From positions 1 to 11,380 of the forward strand of contig JASPKP010008590.1 of NCBI GenBank assembly GCA_030674155.1: a stretch of 11,380 nt of DNA, given 5' to 3'. Under the pieces are notes generated by a model. It saw nothing but the letters and a program-made list of their open reading frames with translations. It was not told the DNA's origin and did not search any database. This document shows, in pieces, positions 8,085-11,380 of the stretch (the stretch's first letter is position 1; each line of letters begins with the position of its first letter). The stretch is from Stramonita haemastoma (taxonomy: Eukaryota; Mollusca; Gastropoda; Neogastropoda; Muricidae). The translations under genes and the position numbers were made by a program.

Positions 8085-8106
8085 GTATGTATGTGTATGT
8101 ATGTAT
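7930..8106. repeat. (CA)n(TA)n compound microsatellite with ACATAT units
   Basis: (CA)n to about 7997, then (TA)n with AGTATA and TTATAT breaks to about 8057, then ACATAT hexamers and a GTATGT stretch to 8106. Read on the minus strand the order is (TA)n then (GT)n, identical to the three compound arrays at 3.5-4.1 kb. The junction TACATGTA near 8081-8088 is palindromic, so part of the end can fold back. Confidence 0.95.
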
Positions 8107-8242
8107 TAGTATTAGCATTGTCATTTTCTATTGTTATTGGTATTAGTATTGGCATTATCATTGTTATTGCTGTTGGCATTATTGGTTTTTTATTGGTATT
8201 CGTCTTGTATTATTATTATTATCATCATCATCATCATCATCA

Positions 8243-8309
<67 letters not shown>

Positions 8310-8525
8310 TATTATTATGTTATTATTATTATTATGTTATTGGTATTAGTATTGGTATAATTATTTTGTATTAATATTCGTCTTGGTATTATAATCTTTT
8401 ACTGTCATAGATATTACAAGTATTTGTTATTGGTCTTTTTCATGTGTGTTATCATTATTATTATTATTATTTGTCATAGGTATTGTTATGGGTATTGACA
8501 GTTGTTGTTGCTAATGGTCTTGGTA
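8107..8525. repeat. TATTGG/TATTAG array, right part, with (ATT)n/(ATC)n core
   Basis: Clear six-base phasing at 8134-8185 (TATTGG, TATTAG, TATTGG, CATTAT, CATTGT, TATTGC, TGTTGG, CATTAT). A clean (ATT)n array at about 8208-8336, with ATC units at 8220-8246, sits inside it, and TATTGG-type words resume to about 8525. The array is plausibly an old (ATT)n tract decaying outward. The Tyr/His/Ile strings it encodes are artefacts. Confidence 0.85.
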
Positions 8526-8747
8526 TCGTTGCTGTTGATCTGTTGAACTGATTGATTGTCTTTGGTGTGTTCCCATTTGCTTGTGGAGAGTGTGGGTGCT
8601 GTGTAGGTAACTGGTTTTTGATGTAGATCTAGACACGCACAGCCTGTTTTAACATAGTGTTGCCTTGTATTTTGTACATTGCCAGGATGCAACTATCTTC
8701 TTGTTTATCGTTGTTTATTTGTTGTTTTTATTTTTTCCAGATATTTT
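8526..8747. other. spacer, no gene recognised
   Basis: Mixed T-rich sequence with a TAGATCTAG palindrome at 8624-8632. A minus-strand open frame covers 8486-8692, but its start lies in low-complexity DNA and it shows no recognisable domain. I see nothing else. Confidence 0.4.
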
Positions 8748-9146
8748 CCTTACTTTTATTTATTTATTTACTTATTTATGCACTTAGATCTACTTATTTA
8801 TTCTTTTGTATCGAGGATACTGGAATAAACACAAGTGTACTTTTTTTTTACATCCAGTCCCTGTGTGGAAACAGTTTTGTAAATTTTGTCATTTGTTCCC
8901 ACCGGCACACAATGGCTTACTCTTTCGAAAAGTGGTACAGGATTTAACGTGAGCGCAAGATGTTCTGCGTGTGTTCGCACACGGGGCCTCAGTTTATCAA
9001 ACTATCATCAGCAGAAGGACTTTTTGTGGAGAGTGTAGTCTGCACTGATGTTAACTCCAGGGGAAAAATCCCCTTGAACGGGATTCGAACCCGGGGTCGT
9101 CAGATAGCGAGCGCAATATTCTGACCACAAGGCTATCCTGTCCCCT
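8748..9146 (-). mobile_element. tRNA-derived SINE, near full length (copy E)
   Basis: Minus strand, head starting near 9146 (GGGGACAGGATAGCC). The A box TAGCCTTGTGG is at 9135-9125, with one T where A is usual. A perfect B box GGTTCGAATCC lies at 9091-9081. The core words TAAACTGAGGCCCCGTGTG and GCAGAACATCTTGCG follow, and the 3' end is at 8811. An AATA/AAAT-rich tail occupies about 8748-8810, interrupted by TAGATCTA at 8785-8792. It is collinear with the copy at 4983-5405 over the entire body, about 336 bp in both, which fixes the element's length. The two open frames crossing it are unrelated to any protein. Confidence 0.9.
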
Positions 9147-9578
9147 TAAAAGCTCGTAATGTCTTGGAAGTTTTTTTTTCTACATTTCCTTAACTCTCTT
9201 ATCTAAGGATTTTTAAAATTGGAGTTTGAAGTTTGGAGAAGGAATTGGGTTATATTTTTATTTTTTAAATTTAAATTTTTTTTTTTTATACTTCATACGA
9301 CTTTTAAGTCACGGCAGATTTCTTTGCGTGAAATTCGGGCTGCTATTCCCGGGTGGAAGGAGAGTGCGTCGCCACAACAGCAGCGCCACCCATCACTACT
9401 CTACTTACAAAAAAATACAATAAGTTTAATTCTGAACCAACTGACTTCAATCTATAGGATATGTTTGATGATAGCATGTGTGTCTGTGACCAAAATATCA
9501 CGGTGGTTGAAGAATTAATTTTACCTCAGAGTAATAGATTAACAGGTGTGTTTTGCAGTGAGGCGCCGTAAAACATTT

Positions 9579-9579
<1 letters not shown>
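9147..9579. other. spacer with possible dispersed-repeat word at 9300-9405
   Basis: AT-rich except for about 9300-9405, which is GC-richer and contains GAAATTCGGGCTGCTATTCC and GCGTCGCCACAACAGCAGCG. I recall a similar string (ATTCGGGCTG, then GCGCGTCGC, then AGCGCCACCC) as widespread in molluscan genomic DNA, so this may be part of a dispersed element. That is memory, not a search result. The open frames here end in unremarkable sequence and show no domain. Confidence 0.35.

Positions 9580-9644
<65 letters not shown>
9580..9644. repeat. (CA)n microsatellite
   Basis: Uninterrupted AC run of about 32 units. It lies about 100 bp upstream of the retrotransposon ORF2 end. Confidence 0.98.
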
Positions 9645-9645
<1 letters not shown>

Positions 9646-9744
9646 ATTTGTTTGACTGTGAGTTTGTGTACAAACAAAACAAAGAATAAAAATAGCATGC
9701 AAATCTCTAATCATTTTTAAAATTTTAATTTTGTGAGTCTTTGA

Positions 9745-10190
9745 CGGTATTCAATTGAAACATTTTATTGTATCCAACAGGAAGTTCATGTGGGTTACAA
9801 ACCCTACCTTAAAAAAGTAGATGTGAAAACCATGTATCACAGAGGAATAACACAGCACAGGGCATATCCCCTGTATAATTGTTCTTATCTAGATTTTGAG
9901 AACATTCTTTGTACTCAGTACGGTTATCGAAAATCTTGTACCAGAAAAATTGTTACTCTAATCTACAGATTGAAACTCTAAATGCTTTTCGAGCAAAATT
10001 TGCAAAAAATATGCAATGTATCTGCGGTGAAAACCTTTCAAATAGTCATGTTTTGTATCACTGTCCAGGTTTCAAAAAGCTCCTACCATCATTTCAAAAT
10101 AAGTCCCTACACGAGGTTCTTACGAATCCAAGGCTATTGTATGAGATAGCGTTATCTCTGATGCGATCCCCAGTAGCTTCATTTTCGTAA
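9745..10190 (+). pseudogene. C-terminal end of non-LTR retrotransposon ORF2, one frameshift
   Basis: An open stretch begins after a TGA at 9742-9744 and runs in one frame to a TAA at 9979-9981. Its middle shows KKVDVKTMYHRGITQHRA and PLYNCSYLDFENIL. A second frame takes over at about 9976-9979 and reads to the stop at 10188-10190. This second part holds a Cys/His knuckle, CICGENLSNSHVLYHC (Cys at 10017, 10023 and 10062; His at 10047 and 10059), and ends in LMRSPVASFS. A C-x-C...H...HC cluster shortly before the stop is typical of the C-terminus of LINE ORF2 proteins, where it follows the RT (and sometimes RNase H) domain. The RT and endonuclease are absent. There is only one frameshift in about 445 bp, so it is much younger than the RT relic at 5455-5745. 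The two do not overlap in domain, so the same family cannot be shown. Confidence 0.75.
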
Positions 10191-10414
10191 AATGTGACAA
10201 TGCTCTGTTACAGTATTGATATCAGAATGATTCGCAAATGTTCAGGTTCTGCCTTTAGCTTAGTTTTTTGTTGTTTTGAGGTTTGTTCTTTTTGTGTATC
10301 TTTGCCTTGTTTTTGCTTTTTTGCATTGTTTGACATCAGTATCATAATACTTTTTCCCCCCTAGTACCAACATGCATCTCTTTACTTTGTAGCCCTCATT
10401 CTCTCATCTCATCA
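10191..10414 (+). other. probable retrotransposon 3' flank / UTR
   Basis: T-rich sequence following the ORF2 stop (TTTTTTGTTGTTTTGAGG at about 10264-10281, then TTTTTGTGTATC). It has no frame or repeat and could be the element's 3' UTR, but I see no defined poly(A) or tail end before the C tract. Assignment is by position only. Confidence 0.35.
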
Positions 10415-10440
10415 CCCCCCCCCCCCCCCCCCCTCCCCCC
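10415..10440 (-). repeat. C19-T-C6 homopolymer tract
   Basis: Nineteen C bases, one T, then six C bases, followed by ACTCTCCCC. The minus strand is a long G run that could form a G-quadruplex, and the plus strand an i-motif. Homopolymer length may be inexact in an assembly. Confidence 0.95.
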
Positions 10441-10569
10441 ACTCTCCCCGTCTAATATCACATTAAGTGAACAGACGTAAAATTGAATACACACACACAG
10501 CACAGTATAGATCTACAACCATCACCTCGCAAACATGACAAGACAATACATATATAGACCAATGCCAAC

Positions 10570-10610
10570 ACCACACGCGCACGCAGGCACGCAGGCACGC
10601 AGGCACGCAG

Positions 10611-10660
<50 letters not shown>

Positions 10661-10720
10661 GCGCGCGCGCGCACACGCACACGCACACGCACACGCAGCA
10701 CACACACACAGCACGCATAG
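10570..10720. repeat. compound GCAGGCAC / (CA)n / (CG)13 / ACACGC array
   Basis: In order: GCAGGCAC-type octamer repeats at about 10581-10612 (four units), (CA)n at 10612-10645, (CG)n of about 13 units at 10646-10672, ACACGC hexamers at 10673-10696, then CAGCACACAC. The alternating purine-pyrimidine run is among the strongest Z-DNA-forming sequence classes. A long CG dinucleotide run is unusual in an AT-rich genome. Minus-strand frames give Arg/Ala/Cys/Val strings and are artefacts. Confidence 0.95.
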
Positions 10721-10800
10721 TCACACGCCAATGCACAAATAATTATAACATGTCATACAATTTGAGCACTATCAATTCATAAGATGTATATATAATTAGT

Positions 10801-10840
10801 AACACTAATTTAAAAAAAAACAACAACAACGAAACAAAAC
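10801..10840 (+). repeat. A-run plus (CAA)n, retroelement-tail-like
   Basis: A run of nine A bases is followed by CAACAACAAC and A-rich words to 10840, immediately before the truncated SINE at 10853. It resembles a retroelement tail, but no body is seen upstream, so the origin is unclear. The preceding 10721-10800 is plain AT-rich DNA. Confidence 0.45.
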
Positions 10841-10852
10841 ATATTGCACTTT

Positions 10853-11128
10853 GTAACATGAGTGCCGACTCCACTCTTCACAAAAGTCTTTCAGATGAAA
10901 CTATAAAACGAGGTCCCGTGTGCGAACGCGCGAAGAACATCTTGCACACATGTTAAAAACCTGGTTCACTTTCGAAAGTGTAGGCCATTGCGTGACGGTG
11001 GAAACGGATGACAAAATTGACAAAACTGCATACACACAGGGACTGGACGTGAAAAAAGCACATGAGCGCACATTTCATTTATATCCTTGATATAAAAAAA
11101 TAAATGAAAAAAAATAAATAGTAAAAGA
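10853..11128 (+). mobile_element. 5'-truncated SINE (copy F), plus strand
   Basis: Begins at GTAACATGAGTGCCGACTCC, matching the post-head region of the copy at 4983-5405, so the tRNA head is missing but more core is kept than in the copy at 6089-6330. It continues through ACGAGGTCCCGTGTGCGAAC, AAGAACATCTTGCACACATG, GTAGGCCATTGCGTG and GACAAAATTGACAAAACTGC. The 3' end is altered (ATATCCTTGATAT where others have CATTATCCTCGA). The tail is AAAT-rich to about 11120. It is diverged from the other copies, mainly at the 3' end. Confidence 0.88.
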
Positions 11129-11163
11129 AACGCGCGTGACCTTTGCTACAAGCATCCCATATA

Positions 11164-11205
11164 CACAGCACAGCTCTCTCTCAAACTTCATGACGTCGTG
11201 CTGTG
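11164..11205. other. 8 bp inverted repeat around a CRE-like word
   Basis: CACAGCAC at 11164-11171 and GTGCTGTG at 11198-11205, spaced 26 bases apart, with TGACGTC (a CRE-like half palindrome) inside at 11191-11197. Exact but short. No gene lies next to it to regulate within the window. Confidence 0.3.
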
Positions 11206-11277
11206 CCAATGTGAACACTGTAATCCAAACCTGATATGTTCCAGGGGCACACCAAAACAGGTGTGGTTATTTTTATA

Positions 11278-11380
11278 ATTATATATATATATAACTATAA
11301 CTATAACTATAACTATAACTATATAACTATATATATAACTATATATATATAACTATAACATAATAACTATAACTATATAA
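11278..11380. repeat. (TAACTA)n hexamer array with TA runs
   Basis: CTATAA/TAACTA hexamers, at least five in phase at 11291-11324, mixed with short (TA)n runs, continuing to the window end. It differs from the usual animal telomere hexamer. The array is cut by the window edge, so its length is unknown. Confidence 0.93.

Noticed and set aside
7827..8360. 177-codon frame with Thr-His, Ile-Tyr, His and Tyr runs
   Set aside because: It is a translation of CA, TA, ATC and ATT tracts. There is no non-repeat protein core.
10458..10736. Minus-strand Arg/Ala/Cys/Val frames resembling an arginine-rich peptide
   Set aside because: They are a direct reading of the CG/CA compound repeat in three phases.
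11278..11380. Telomeric repeat
   Set aside because: The hexamer TAACTA is not the animal TTAGGG/CCCTAA type and is mixed with TA runs.

Overview
This window is non-coding, repeat-dominated eukaryotic DNA, most likely from an animal genome and best guessed as a mollusc, probably a gastropod. The organism guess rests on four things: tRNA-derived SINEs whose core looks like those of molluscan genomes, decayed non-LTR retrotransposon reverse transcriptase pieces, extreme microsatellite density, and a second SINE-like unit with a (CAA)n tail whose core words I recall from gastropod DNA. The taxonomic guess comes from memory of sequence style, not from a search. I see no intact protein-coding gene and no functional RNA gene. 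Nearly every long open frame is a translated microsatellite or a shadow across a SINE.

Layout. 1-1390: a (CT)n block, a degenerate TCTG/TCTC block, a purine/G-rich stretch with G-quadruplex potential, a short 18-19 bp minisatellite and a (GA)n tract. 1436-1723: four diverged copies of a 61-77 bp tandem unit. 1724-2380: AT-rich single-copy-looking DNA. 2381-2784: (GT)n and a GT-derived 30 bp minisatellite. 2880-2919: a 3' SINE scrap running straight into (CT)n. 3160-4103: five long (TA)n tracts, three of them joined to (GT)n, including a duplicated 180-188 bp module. 4317-4680: a purine block with (GACA)n.

4983-5405: the best SINE copy, minus strand, with A and B boxes. 5455-5745: a dead reverse transcriptase fragment. 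6089-6330: a 5'-truncated SINE, plus strand, followed by (CCTT)n and (GA)n. 6740-6972: a second SINE-like unit with a (CAA)n tail. 7165-8525: a degenerate array of six-base words around TATTGG/TATTAG, split by a SINE (7337-7628) and by a (CA)n(TA)n block, and containing an (ATT)n core. 8748-9146: another near-complete SINE. 9745-10190: the C-terminal end of a non-LTR retrotransposon ORF with a Cys/His knuckle and one frameshift. 10415-10440: a C tract. 10570-10720: a CA/CG compound repeat. 10853-11128: a truncated SINE. 11278-11380: a (TAACTA)-type array running off the window end.

Nothing here forms a pathway or operon. The coherent story is retrotransposition. One SINE family is present six times in different states of decay, two pieces of LINE-type ORF2 lie nearby, and simple repeats repeatedly occur next to or inside the retroelements. 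The most notable signals are the SINE family itself, the excess of the palindrome TAGATCTA (eight copies, two sitting just beyond SINE tails), the duplicated (TA)n(TG)n modules, and the four-copy tandem unit near 1.5 kb. I found no convincing new functional system.
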